Below are positions 1 through 11,050 of a stretch of DNA of 64,000 nt, piece after piece (the stretch's first letter is position 1; the number at the start of each line of letters is the position of its first letter). The stretch is from Prorocentrum cordatum (taxonomy: Eukaryota > Sar > Dinophyceae > Prorocentrales > Prorocentraceae). Where the stretch lies: NCBI GenBank assembly GCA_963575745.1, contig CAUYUJ010015849.1, positions 202,328 to 266,327 of the forward strand. The letters run 5' to 3'. The notes below the pieces were generated by a model. It searched no databases and was not told the origin of the DNA. It saw only the letters and a list, made by a program, of their open reading frames with translations. The position numbers and the translations under genes were made by a program.

Positions 1-405
1 AGAAGCCCCTCCCAAGACACCCCCCCGAGACAGGACCTCTTAGTGGCTACCATTGTGGAGGCAAGACACCCCTCCCGAGACGCCCGCCCGAGACTGGACC
101 TCTTACGGGCTACCCTTGTGGAGACAAGAAGCCCCTCCCAAGACACCCCCCCGAGACAGGACCTCTTAGTGGCTACCATTGTGGAGGCAAGACACCCCTC
201 CCGAGACGCCCGCCCGAGACTGGACCTCTTACGGGCTACCCTAGGCAAGACACCCCTCCCAAGACACCCCCCCCGAGACTGGACTCCTGACTGGCTACCC
301 TTCTGGAGGCAAGACACCCCTCCCGAGACGCCCGCCCGAGACTGGACCTCTCACTTGCTACTTTGTGGACGCAAGACACCCCTCCCGAGACGCCTACCCC
401 GTTAA
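1..405. repeat. Tandem array, 63-bp subunit in a 126-bp higher-order unit
   Basis: The block starting AGAAGCCCCTCCCAAGAC recurs at 1 and 127. Each 126-bp period is made of two related 63-bp halves that share CTCCC(A/G)AGAC and GGACCTCTTA. Later copies from about 240 are shorter and more diverged. The array runs off the left edge of the window, so its full length is unknown. The open frames across it follow from the period being a multiple of three and are not evidence of coding. Confidence 0.9.
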
Positions 406-645
406 GAACCGACGGTCCCGCGCGCAGTTCCAGCCGACCCCCTGGGGATCGACTGTCTCGCGCGCAGTCCCAGCCGACCCCCTGGGAAGCCGACTGCCTG
501 CCGACGGCCCCGCGCGCAGTCCCAGCCGACCCCCTGGGGACCGACGGTCCCGCGCGCAGGTCCAGCCGACCGCGGGCCGACGCTCCCGCGCGCAGTCCCA
601 GCCGACCCCCTTGGGAGCCGACGGTCCCGCGCACGTGCAGGGCAT
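406..645. repeat. Tandem array, about 40-bp unit
   Basis: CCCGCGCGCAGTCCCAGCCG-type units recur at about 418, 458, 508, 548, 586 and 626, mostly 38-40 bp apart with one 50-bp step. The array directly abuts the 63/126-bp array, so two unrelated minisatellites are fused here. Confidence 0.85.
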
Positions 646-833
646 GTACGCGTGCATACATAATACAATATGATGTACGACAGCATATGCTATCATATAT
701 TAGGTATGATACCATCATTTACTATATTAGAGTAGTCAATTATACTGTATGTGATGTAACACTGTCCAATATCATGTAATTCGTTTGTGTGGATCGGCCA
801 TGAATTATTTATACATTTATGTAGGTAATATAG

Positions 834-870
<37 letters not shown>

Positions 871-950
871 CGTGTGTGCATATTGCACCTGTGTGCGATA
901 TGTGTATTTCATATATCTGTACTTTTGGTGGTGATCTGTGTCACAACTCC
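646..950. other. AT-rich spacer with a TA microsatellite
   Basis: This is the only clearly AT-rich stretch in the first 30 kb. It contains a TA dinucleotide run at about 830-870. No gene or structured element was recognised. Confidence 0.6.
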
Positions 951-959
951 CAGCGTTGG

Positions 960-1480
960 AACCGCCGTGGCCGCTCGAGCATTCATAATGTTGCTACACG
1001 CCACCCCGAAAACTCAATGTTGAAAACCAAATGTTCCACTTGTATTCTACGCCTCAACATGTGATTCAGTATGGTGTAGCATCGCAGTCTTCTTGCGCAA
1101 ACACAGGGCTGACACGCGTCACCCCGAAAATGGTACACTCCATTTGTTTCACTTGAATTGTGGGCGTTTTCATATTACGCAAGCACGTGTGACACGTGTC
1201 ACTGGTGAAAACCAAGCGTTTCACTTGTATCCTGGGCCTCAATATATGGTGAAACAATAATGTTTACTAATTCGCGGGCGGGCGGCCTAAAAGCTGAATG
1301 GTGGAACAAAACAAATCGTTACACTTGTATGTTGCGCCTCCACATACCATTAATCATATCGTGCAACAGTGTAGATTCTGTAGAATTGCACCCGTATCAA
1401 TTGCATTGCTTGCTTCAACATGAGGAAATATGTGAAACGACGAAACAGTGTTCATGTGGTTTGTGGCCGTCAACATGAAA
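960..1480. repeat. Degenerate tandem repeat
   Basis: Related blocks with GAAAACCAA, GTTCCACTTGTAT and GCCTCAACAT-like strings recur roughly every 75-105 bp. Similarity between copies is loose, so the unit length is approximate. Nothing coding was recognised. Confidence 0.5.
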
Positions 1481-1639
1481 TGATACGATGCTGTACATTA
1501 TCATAACATGTTCGCTATCTTCTTTTTAAGATCCTACAGAAAAACCAAGACATATCAAGTTCTACACCAAAAACCAAGACAATGCAGAAAAACCAAGACA
1601 ATAGGCCGGCATGAAAAAACCATTACGTCAGGATGTGTG

Positions 1640-2360
1640 GGTAACGGGCGGGTCGGGTCGGGCGGGCCCTAACGGGCGGGTCGGGTCGGGCGAGCGGGGC
1701 ATTAAAGTATGGTGCGCGTGCGCTTGACACGCGTGAACCCTAACGGGCGGGTCGGGGCGGGTCGGGCGGGCGGGCCCTAAGGGGCGGGTCGGGTCGGGCG
1801 GGCAAGGCATTAAAGCATGCTGCGTGTACACTTGAAACGCGTGAACCCTAGCGGGCGGGCCGGGTCGGGTCGGGCGGGGGCCCTAACGGGCGGGTCGGGC
1901 CGTCGGCGGGGCGGGTCGGGTCGGGCGGGCGGGGCATTAAAGTATGGCGCGTGTGCATTTGACGCGCGTGACCCCTGACAAGGGATCCGGTCGGGTCGGG
2001 CGGGCCGGCCCTGACGGGCGGGTCGGGCCGGGCCGGGCCCTAACGGGCGGTCGGGTCGGGCGGGCGGGACGGTGCGTGGGCGGACCCTAACGGGCGGGTC
2101 GGGTCGGGTCGGGCGGGCCCCAACGGGCGGATCGGGTCGGGCGGGCGCCGCATTAAAGCATGGTGCGTGTACACCTGACACGCGTGACCCCTACGGACGG
2201 GTCGGGTCGGGTCGGGCGGGCGGACCCTGACGGGCGGGTCGGGTCGGGCCAGGTCCTAACGGGCGGGTCGGGTCGGGCGGGCGGGGCATTAAAGTATGGT
2301 GCGTGTGCGCTTGACACGCGCGAGCCCTAACGGGCGGGTCGGGTCGGGTCGGGCGGGCGG
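1640..2360. repeat. GGGCGGGTCGGG array with a longer-range unit
   Basis: Short G-rich units (ACGGGCGGGTCGGGTCGGGC) alternate with a conserved spacer beginning GCATTAAAG(T/C)ATGG. The spacer recurs at about 1698, 1807, 1932, 2151 and 2287, a period of roughly 110-220 bp. Each spacer carries a GACACGCGTGA-like string. The plus strand is rich in G triplets and could form G-quadruplexes. Proline/arginine-rich frames on the minus strand are compositional artefacts. Confidence 0.85.
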
Positions 2361-2950
2361 GCCCGCCGTCCGCGCCAGCGCCCCCGCCGCCCCCGCCCCC
2401 GCCACCGCCCCCGCCGTCTCCGCCACCTACCCCGCCACCACCACCGCCCCCACCAACGTGCCCATCACCGTCCGCACCGCCCTCCGCACCAGCGTCCCCG
2501 CCATCGCCGCCCGCGCCAGCGCCGCCGCCGTGGGCCGGCGCCGGCGCTGGGCGGGTCGCCGGCGCCGCCATCGCCGGCCCCTCTTTTGCCGCAGGAGTTT
2601 TCGTGGTCAGCGGCCCAAAAACGGTCAATAGAGTTTCGCACCCCCCCGAAAAGCCACGACCAGGCTCCGAGGAGACCCAGAAAAGGATCCCGTTGAATTT
2701 GCGCCCGAAACCCAGGCGCGGGCGCGGGATGGGCCGAAGGCCGCTGGATACTTTCGAAAGCCACTCCTTGGAGCACGACATGGCGAAGAAAGTGCTTCGC
2801 CCCACCTCGCCTGGGCGCCTCTCGTTTGAGCCGCGGAAGCTCTGGGTCACGGCGGGGGTGGCGCCGCGACGATGTCTCCGCAGCATGACGTAGCAATGTT
2901 TGGACAGAGCGACGAGCGGCCGCTCTGCGGTTGAACGGCTATCCGTGGAT
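2361..2950. other. GCC-rich low-complexity tract and unassigned sequence
   Basis: Positions 2370-2560 are a degenerate GCC/CCCGCC tract. The remainder to 2950 is ordinary-looking GC-rich sequence in which I recognise no gene. Glycine/alanine-rich frames here are compositional. Confidence 0.5.
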
Positions 2951-3690
2951 ATGTTGTTCCGAATCCATTCCTCTCCCCTCTCCCTCCGCCCATTCCTGCC
3001 TCTCCTGCCCTCCCTGCCCCCCCCGTTTTCTCCCCAGTCCCCCCGCCCTCGCCCTCCCCTCTCTGCCCCTCCCGTTGCACAATTCCACAATATGGATACT
3101 ACTTTCCTCTCTCCCCCTAGTCTGTGCAGAGAGTCTCCCGCCCTGTCCGCGTATTGTTGTTTCACGCAGGATTTGAAAAGTTGATATGTTTTATGTGTTA
3201 TTCCACTCCGATTGTTTTCGATTGTTCAAAATGTTGTTCCCGCTGCAGGGCTGGCCCCGCTTCCGCGCTTCCAATTGTTCCACATCGAACTCCCGCGGCA
3301 GCACCGGCGTGTTCGGTCCTTCCAGTAATGCCCACGGTCTAAAGATAAGCCCTCCGAAAAGAGCATCGGTCGTGATAGCACATCCGGAGTCGATTCGCTG
3401 AATTGTTGGGGCTTTGACGCCCCCCCCCCCCTTTGGGGGCGTCGTCGCTGTTCTGAAGCAGTATCAAGCAGGAACCCTGTACAGCTTCGAACAGGCGATG
3501 TTGAAAGCAGAGCCAGCGGGTTCTATCCGACAGCCCTTCTTGCGAGGGGCTTTTCGGGGAGCCTAAGGAGCTGGACATGGAGCCGCGGCTCCAGACGGGC
3601 CCAGACCTCTCCACGACGATCCACTTACCCTCCGACGAGTCAGGCGCCATGCCATGACATGCTGCGCGGTGCGGTGTTGTGTTCCGCGCC
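2950..3690 (+). repeat. Dispersed repeat, copy 1
   Basis: This block aligns with 8390-9030. Shared landmarks in the same order are a pyrimidine-rich CTC/CCT tract, a TGTTG(T/C)T...CGCA(G/A)GATT block, TGTT(C/G)C(C/T)CCCGCTG, a C homopolymer followed by TTT(T/G)GGGCGTCGTCG, GGAGCC(T/G)..GAGGAGCTGGA-like sequence, ATGGAGCCGCG(G/A)CTCCAGAC, and CCATGACAT at the right end. The copies are clearly diverged. No coding capacity is shared, so this is probably a non-autonomous element. Confidence 0.7.
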
Positions 3691-3779
3691 GTTGTGCGAC
3701 GCCACGCTTTGGGTCCAGACCATGACCGATGCTGCCAGCGACTTTGTCGCCGATGACGTCACCATTACACGGGCAAAAC

Positions 3780-4215
3780 CCATGCCCGTGGCCGTGACCG
3801 TGGCCGTGACCGTGACCGTGGCCGTGGCCGTGGCCGTGGCCGTGACCGTGACCGTGGCCGTGACCGTGACCGTGACCGTGACCGTGACCGCGACCGTGAC
3901 TGTGACCGTGACCGTGACCGTGACCGTGACCGTGACCGTGACCGTGACCGTGACCGCGAGCGTGACCGTGACCGTGACCGTGACCGTGACCGTGACCGTG
4001 ACCGTGACCGTGACCGTGACCGTGACCGTGACCGTGACAATGACCGTGACCGTGACCGTGACCGTGACCGTGACCGTGACCGTGACCGTGACCGTGATCG
4101 GGACCGGGACCAGGGCCGGGTCCGGGTCCGGGTCCGGGTGCGGTCCCGGGTCCGGGTCCGGGTCCGGGTCCGGGTCCGGGACCGTGACCGTGACCGTGAC
4201 CGTGACCGTGAACGT
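3780..4215. repeat. Hexanucleotide tract, TGACCG with a GGGTCC-type interior
   Basis: About 70 near-perfect copies of CCGTGA/ACCGTG, with sporadic GGCCGT variants. A diverged interior of GGGTCC/GGGTCCGG repeats lies at about 4108-4182. Because six is a multiple of three, all six frames are open and give artefacts such as Arg-Ser or Val-Thr dipeptide repeats. There is no evidence of a coding gene. Confidence 0.95.
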
Positions 4216-4600
4216 GGCCGTGACTTGATCCAGCGCCTTACTGAAATAGCTGATATCCCCCTTTGGCCCCCGTGAACCTCGAGTGAGACTGGAACGGCTT
4301 TTCCGCACATCTGATAGTACCATAGTTCGAGTCCCCACTGACGTCGGTGATGCTGGATAATCACACGGAGCCCAAGCAGCCTTCCCAAATGTTTTGTTCG
4401 AAACTTGCCCGGAATCCCGAATGACTTGTGAACCCAGTAACTCGGACTATTCCCTAAACACTGTTTGCACCTAGGGGGTCCTGCTGTTTTTTCAAAGAGA
4501 AAAGCCCGTCTGCGGGCCCAGCAGCCCCGCTCCCGTCTGTCGCCTCCCCAATCTTCCTGATCGAACGCCCGTCTGCGGGCCAGGCGGCCCGTTCTCGTCC
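4216..4600. other. No feature recognised
   Basis: Unique-looking sequence. No gene, RNA or clear repeat was found. Confidence 0.4.
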
Positions 4601-5090
4601 GTAGCCCCACCACATCAGGCCTACACCACATAGCTCACACCACGTCGACTACACCACATAGCTCACACTACGTAGATTGCGATTCTATGAACATTCGATC
4701 GAACACAACACATTATCATACACCAACATCGTTTACATCACAGAAGCCTGCCACGCACAGCCCACAACACATAGCTCACACCATGTATGTCATACAACAT
4801 AGTTTACACGTTTACACCACACCGTGTGCAATGCTTAACTTCCACATCCTGGCTCCCAATACATCGATTTCGCAAAATCGCCCACACTATGCAGTGCAAA
4901 GCCGGTCGCTTGGACAACGCAGCATCCAGCACAGCTTGCACAGCGTTAGTCGATACGTCACACCGCACAGTCCACATATCATAGCCTGAACGGCACCGCT
5001 TCCACCACAGAGCTCGCACACTATAGATTGCACCATGCAGCTCCCGCCGCACGGCTTACACAAGACAGCTTGCACCCCGTACGTACTTTG
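4600..5090. repeat. CACA-rich degenerate minisatellite
   Basis: Short units such as ACACCACATAGCTCACACC recur with many substitutions at a period of about 20 bp. Base composition differs sharply from both neighbours (C/A-rich, low G on this strand). Confidence 0.6.
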
Positions 5091-5159
5091 CGCAAAACAA
5101 ATTTCACCTCCACGGTGCAATAATCCACCGTTTCGGTCCATACTGGCCAACATATCAAT

Positions 5160-5960
5160 GACTCCCACCAGCCCTTTAGGGCGCAGGTGCTCTAGAGTGC
5201 CTTTTCTTCCATCAGGCCCTCTAGGAGTCCTCTTCCCCCTTCGGGGAAGGGCATACCCCTCCCCCTACCCCCTCTTGGACCTGGACGAGGGTTCCCGCGA
5301 GGGGTTGGAGCGTCCAACATGGCCCAAGATGGCTCCAAGAGCGCCCCGGAGAGCCCAAGAAGAGTTCCAAGGTGTTTCAAAATACCCCAAGATGCCTCAA
5401 GATGGCCCCCAAAATGCTCCAATAGGCCCGAAGACCGCCCCACGGCGGCTCCAAGAGACCAAAAAGCTCCCCAAGGAGGCCCCGAAGAGGCCTACAACCG
5501 TACAAAACCTAAAAACAATCAATGTTGTGTGCTTTCTCGCCTTGTCGCTTCCGGTGGCCTTCCGAAGCCTCAAGATGTCTCCAAGAGGGCCCGAGAGGGC
5601 CTCAATAAGGGCCCAAGAGAGCCCCAAGAAGGTCCCAAGAGCGTCCAAGAGCGCTCCAAGAGCGCCCCAATAGGGGCCCAAGGGGCGGTTTGGGGGGTTT
5701 TAAGGGGGGAGGGGAATTGGGCCCCCCCCCTTCTTTGCTCGAGCTCTTCCAAGATGGTCCCAAAAGCGCCTCGAGGCCCCGAGGAGCGCCTCAAGAGGGC
5801 CCCAAGAGGCACCCAGGAGGCCTCAAAAAGTACCCAAAAGGCCTCCAAGAGGCTCCCGAAAGACCCCCAAGAGGCCCCAAGAGGCTCCCAGGGCACCCAA
5901 GAGCGCTCCCAGAGGAATCATTCCTCGGTGTGCTGCCCACTTCCCTGATCGAGGCAACTC
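5160..5960 (-). repeat. Dispersed element with CCAAGAGG array
   Basis: A head at about 5205-5315 carries TTCGGGGAAG, CCCTCCCCCT and CGCGAGG(G)GTTGGAG. It is followed by a degenerate array, about 11 bp per unit, of CCAAGAGGCCCCAAGAGCG-like units to about 5930. The head aligns with 20470-20560. The array is the reverse complement of the CTCTTGGG arrays at 13.3-15.3, 31.5-34.5 and 57.6-58.4 kb. Frames of Pro/Lys/Arg-rich repeats on either strand are by-products of the array. Confidence 0.7.
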
Positions 5961-7180
5961 CTCTAGGCATCGTTTCTGGATGGGCTGTTGGGTTTTAGTC
6001 AGCGGCCGCGGGCGAGCGTGCCGGCGGCGTGTCAGGTCAAAGCGGGCTTCGCAGAGACTAATTCGGCAAAGGAAACGCAGGAAAAACAACAAGAGCGACG
6101 CGCGAGGCGACAACTATACGCGGCCGAGGCCTCAGATGGGTGGCTGTCGGGACTGAGACTGAAGGGAACTGCCAGCGCGCACAACTGCAAGTCCGTCGGA
6201 AGCGCCAACCGTCGGAAAATCAACGACGGCCAGGGATCACTCCGAGAGAGAAAACGGGATACCGTACCTCAGACGACTGCGTGGGCACCAGGGTGGCCGT
6301 GGCCAACGAAACGTCGGTCGAGGTAGGAAAGAGAAGTGCAAAGGCGAGGCCCAGGACGGCGCGAAGCGCGAGAAACAGGGTGGTCCAAAGCACCGTCGGC
6401 CAAAGAATTGACGCCAGAGGCGAGAGCGTTGGCAAGCAGCAGCCCCCAAATGGGCGGAAACCGAGGGACGAAGCGGCATAGCCGCGACGCAAACCAAAAT
6501 GGCGCGGGTCACGGGCTGTTGGGTTACTTATTTTTGTTCGGCGGCTCCAAGGAAAAGCCCAGGGAGCGGTCACAACGTCCGGGGCGCGGTACTTCGTAAA
6601 TTTGCGAATCCAGCCGCCACTGTCGGCAGCCGACCGCACCTGCAAGCAAGCTCGCAGTTGCACATGCACAATACAAAATGACTAAATTCGCAGGCGACTC
6701 ACATAGGCGCAGCAGCGAACCGAGAGGCGCGAGCAACAGGTGCGATGACAGCTGAGAGTCGCCATGCGGCGCCAAACTCAGGCAAACCGGGCGAAGTGAA
6801 CGAGCGACCAGCAAACACTAGGCTGAACCATGTACAATGGAGAAGCCACGGCCTATCGCACCGAACACACAAGCGCTGGCTGTTGGGTTTCGCGAAGCGT
6901 CAAAACCGTGGGGCTGCAGGAAAAATCACAACATCCCCTCCCCCAGGCCGTAATACCGTCAAGTTATATTTTGACTCACTCTGCCCTGGCCGCAGAGGGG
7001 GCCTGGGATGCTGGGATGCTGGGATCCTGCTGCTTTGCTGAATGGCTGGGATATCCTGCTGCGCTGCCTGCGCCCCAGATTGCTACTGCAGCTTAACTGC
7101 GTTCTGCGGGCCTCCCGGTGCAAAATCATGGTGGGCAGGGGGCCCTACCTAGGCATGGGGGGCGCAGCCCGCCGCTGCAT
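5960..7180. other. No gene recognised; short phrase repeated
   Basis: GGGCTGTTGGGTT-like strings occur at about 5983, 6516 and 6880, each at the end of unrelated GC-rich sequence. They may be remnants of a diverged repeat. I find no gene or RNA here. Confidence 0.4.
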
Positions 7181-7888
7181 TACAGCGCGGCCCTCGACCT
7201 TCTCGAGGACCCGATGAACTTGGGTTTGCCCTGGATCAGGGCCCAGAATCCGTCAAGGCCCCAGGGCCTCAGGTTCCCCACGTCGCTGTCCTGGGACATC
7301 ACCGACATGCATAACATCAACTTCAGGTTCGCCTGTTGCTGGTCCCCCCTGAGCACGTCCATAAATGGCGGGGGCGCGATCCCATCCTGCCACAGCAGCC
7401 TGCCCTTTAGCAGGTGTAAGTTTTTCTGCCGTCTGGAACTGGTCGGCGCTGGCCTCACTCAGTTGAAACTGAAGCTGATGACCTCGCGCACCCGCTCATT
7501 CGGTGTACTTGGTAGCCCACTCCAAGGCCGTCAGTCGTAGCTGAAAGATGTTGGCGAAGTCCTTGGGTGCGGGTGGTGCAACAGCCGCTGCGACACTGGC
7601 TTCGACCACCTCAGCTTCACCTGGGGCGAATGCGTGCCCCGATTTGGAGAACGACTCGATCATCCGATCCAAGGAATACTGCTGGGCTAGACCTGGCTGC
7701 TGCGCACCGCCAGGGCCACGACCAAGCATCTGCCCGCACTCGCACAGCAGGTCCTTCTTGAGCCGACCCTCACACTTCCACTTGGAGCACGACTCACAGA
7801 CGACGTAGCTCCTGACACGTTTCTGTTCCTTGTCGTGCTTGCGGTCCTGCTGCGCGTCCCAGTCGTAGTTCCTCCAGCCTTCGCCCAT
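7180..7888 (-). pseudogene. Broken open frame with a zinc-ribbon-like motif, possibly the N-terminus of a retroelement ORF
   Basis: Reading the minus strand from the ATG at 7888, a 130-residue frame contains CESC, then KCEG, then LLCECGQ at about residues 31-55. This Cys pattern is like a small zinc ribbon. The frame then runs through a glutamine/alanine-rich linker into FQLRLTALEWATKYTE and a stop at 7496. A second frame (7458-7180) continues with LKLMLCMSVMSQDSDVGNL, which reads like ordinary protein, so one gene may have been broken by a frameshift or an intron. Such Cys-rich heads are common in protist non-LTR retroelement ORFs. No reverse transcriptase follows within the window, so the assignment is tentative. 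Confidence 0.35.
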
Positions 7889-8385
7889 AGCAGCAGGATA
7901 ACGAGACTAGAGAGATAGCCCACGGACATGCCAAAGGTGGAACATGTGCCCGAGCTGGGTCGAGGTCGCCAGACCTTGAAAGGGGCAGCCATTCCACCTC
8001 GGCCTCGAGCCTCTGGAGACGGAGCGGGAAGTAAGCTCCGTATTGAGCCACGACGGCCACGGCTCCCTCGCCCTCAGCCTCCTCGTCCTCCTTCTTTTCG
8101 TCTGCGCATGTTCCCGTCTTGATCCCGGTGGGACTTGTGTGAGCTGTGCATGCTGCGTTTTCTGACGTGAGTCGAATCGGGACGGGAGATGGCAGAGTAT
8201 GGAAGAGGAGTGGGCCTCCGTCGTACTCTCCTCACCATCCGCAAAGGTGAAATTGCTACATGATGTGCCTTCCTTTCCTTCATCGCCCTGCATATGGCGA
8301 TTGCTTCCCTCCATGTACTGCAGCATGCAGGCGTGACCGAGTTGCTGACGCCTCTAGCAATTGTGCCACTCGCTCGTTCCAGGAG
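7889..8385. other. No feature recognised
   Basis: No gene, RNA or repeat could be supported. Short frames on both strands lack recognisable motifs. Confidence 0.4.
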
Positions 8386-8389
8386 GTCC

Positions 8390-9030
8390 CTTCCTCCTCC
8401 GCCTCCTCCTCCTCCTCCACCTCCTCACCCTCTCTCCACACCCGTCTCTTCCGTTAACAACTGCAGAATATGAAGAATTCTCTCCTCTCTCCCCGGATGA
8501 CGTCCGGAATATATCTGCCCCCCCCGCGTAGTGTTGCTTACGCGCAAGATTCCCGGAAAATGGGTTTCCAATTGGGTCTTGTTTTCAAAATGTTGCTCCC
8601 GCTGAAGCGTTGGCCCCTTTCTGCGCCATTGGTTGTTCCAAATCGTGCTCCCGCTGCGGCGCAGATGTTCTCGGTCCTTCAAACTGGGTCCTGATATCTA
8701 GAAAATTGCCCTCCGAAAAACCATTGGAAGTGATTGCACATTCGTCGTCGATTCGTTGATTTTTTTGAGCCGCAGAAGCACCCCCCCCACTTTTGGGCGT
8801 CGTCGTGTTCAGGAAGTATTAAGCGAGAGCCCCGTTTCTGCTTTGAGAAGACGAGGTTGGAACCAGAGCCTGCGGGTGCTCTCCATCAGCCCCGCCTTGT
8901 GTGCAGATTGTCGGGGGAGCCTGAGGAGCTAGGTATGGAGCCGCGACTCCAGACCGGCCGAGACCTCTCGAAGACGATCCACGTACCCTCCAAGGAACCC
9001 GGCCAATGCCATGACATCCTGTGCGGTGGT
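8390..9030 (+). repeat. Dispersed repeat, copy 2
   Basis: Diverged second copy of the block at 2950-3690, in the same orientation, with its landmarks in the same order. Its pyrimidine tract at 8390-8440 is a purer (CTC)n. The right end reads CCATGACATCCTGTGCGGTG against CCATGACATGCTGCGCGGTG in copy 1, after which the two copies separate. Confidence 0.7.
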
Positions 9031-9180
9031 GTGTGCGATGCCATGCTTTGCGTTGCAATGCTTTGTGATGCAATGCTTCAGTGCGCAATGCTACGCCATG
9101 CTATGGCATGCTAACGCTCTTCCGTGCTCTTCTACGCCATGCCATGCCGAGCCCTACCATGCATCACGTACCCTCTCGCG
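9030..9180. repeat. ATGC-rich short-unit tract
   Basis: GCAATGCT and CATGC(T/C) strings recur every 9-12 bp, a short degenerate minisatellite directly after the dispersed repeat. Confidence 0.5.
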
Positions 9181-9285
9181 ATCATTGCCCTCCTCAACAT
9201 CCGAGTGTGCGAATAGAGAAGAGATCTACGCCATGGTAAGGGATTGAAGGGAGGGGTAGGACGTCAGATATGAAGCGAGCGCACC

Positions 9286-9600
9286 TAGCTTGTCTCCCCC
9301 TCCTCCCCCTCCTCCTCCTCCTCCTCCTCCTCCTCCTCCTCCGCCTCCTCCTCCTCCTCCTCATTCTTCTCCTCTTCCTTCTCCTTCTTGTGTTCGAATT
9401 GGGCAACTTCCTCCTCCTCCTCCTCCTCTTTCTCCGTCTCTCTTCCCATTCCTGCCTTCGCTGCCCTCGGCCTCTCCCCACCACTCTCCCCGCCTCCCCT
9501 TCACCCTCCGCCCCCCTCTTCATCGATAACTGCTCCTCGCCTGACCACTGGACGTGTCTGTAAGGCGGGCTCTTCGTTTCACCTGAAACTTCCTCCTCGT
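9286..9600. repeat. CTC/CCT microsatellite and pyrimidine tract
   Basis: An almost pure (CTC)n run at 9297-9365 and another at 9408-9430 sit in a longer CT-rich block. Poly-proline, poly-leucine and poly-arginine frames here are artefacts. Confidence 0.9.
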
Positions 9601-10440
9601 TTATGATACCGAAGGTCGACATTTCCAACAGCCAAGAAGGATGGAGTGGAATTCTGTTCTAGATTCGGCTCGGTCCTGAGCGCCACTCGCAGTCGCCGTC
9701 GGTGTTAAGGCCTGCTTCAAGATTTTCAGGACGCAACAGTCACGTTGATTCGCGGCGCTGAAGTCCCAGGAACGGGGCTTTGCCACGACTGGGGATTCTC
9801 AAAAGAATGTCTTCCAATAGGGCACGTGCCGCAGTGACAGTCAATTCTTGAAGAGACAAATAGGAGAATTGGAGGGGTGGATCATTGCAACATTGTTAAT
9901 GCGTCTTGGGTTTACACTGGTCCTCCTCCTTCACCTCCTCCTCCTCCTTCTCCCTTGTTCTCTTCGGAGCAGAGGAGAAGCGACGAGGAACGGAGGAGGG
10001 TCCTTGTCCGAAAGGATCTCCGGGGCGTCGTGCAGGTCGAGCGCGGCGGGGCAGCCGACTGGCGCGCCAGGCAGTTGGTCCTGCCGCAGGACGCGGATGA
10101 GCGGCATGCCAATTTTCATGTCGCCCCCAGGTGAGGCCCAGACCCCCTCGCGTCGTGGAGAACAGAAGCAACGGATGGTTTGCCGTTTGCCGCCTCCAAA
10201 AGCCCATATTGGACCCAGAACCATCAAACTGACCGTGCGGAAGGTATGACCTCTGGAGCTCCACGTTGTGAAACAGATCTAGGACTTGGGGAGGGTAGCA
10301 CCAGTGTGACTTGGCCCGAAGGCGCTTCGCGATGCAATCACAGCGGAAGCCGAAGCCAAATATCGAACGCACAAACCTGGAGCACACACGGAAATGGAAG
10401 GTTCCCCATGGTGAAGGTCATCACCTTAAGGGCTCATCAT
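9600..10440. other. Short CTC tract only; no gene recognised
   Basis: A CTC run lies at 9920-9960. Minus-strand frames across 9931-10387 show no conserved motif. Confidence 0.4.
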
Positions 10441-11050
10441 CCGCCGCTTCCCTCCTCCTACCCTCATTACACTGCTTCTCGCCCTCCTACTTTGCTCCTC
10501 CTGCTCCTCCTGATGCTGCTGCTGCTGCTGCTGCTCCTCCTCCTGTTTCCTCTCCCCGTCCTCCACCTATTCCTCCACCTCCTTCTTCTCAGGAGGAGAA
10601 GGGCGAGGGGGCATGCGCATGTAAGTGGACTAGGAAGGGGGAGTCGGGAAAGGACAGCTGAGAGGAGGGACCCCCTCCCCCGAGGCCGCCCAAGTCTCCA
10701 ACAACCGCTGCTCCCGATGCTGCAGCGACTTCCGCAGGCGCACGTTCTCCTCGCGCCAGGGCGGAAGGAGGACGCGGAGGACGACGGCGACGAGCAGCAG
10801 GAGGATAACGAGAAGGAGAAGGAGCAGGGGGAGCGGGGGAGCACCCCTGTCGCAGGGCGCTTGGCAGATGCTTGTGGCCGCGCCCCTCCACTAGACGCTT
10901 CTGAACAGCGCTTCTGCAGCCGCCCGAGGCCTGGCCGATGCACCGTGCCTGCGCGTCTTGGCTGTGCTGCTCGAGCTCGACGGCCACCTCGCGGAATCCA
11001 ACGTGGCGGCCATCGCTGCCGCTGCTTGCGCTCATCTTCCTGAACATTGG
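10440..11050. repeat. CTC/CTG microsatellites and purine tracts
   Basis: CTC and CTGCTG runs lie at 10490-10560 and a GAGGAGAAGG tract at 10600-10620. AGGAGGA-rich sequence continues to about 10840. No gene recognised. Confidence 0.6.

Noticed and set aside
3780-4215. Long Arg-Ser, Val-Thr and Gly-rich frames on both strands
   Set aside because: A hexanucleotide repeat keeps all six frames open; no codon bias, start or domain supports a gene.
9286-9600. Poly-proline, poly-leucine and poly-arginine proteins
   Set aside because: Products of a CTC microsatellite.
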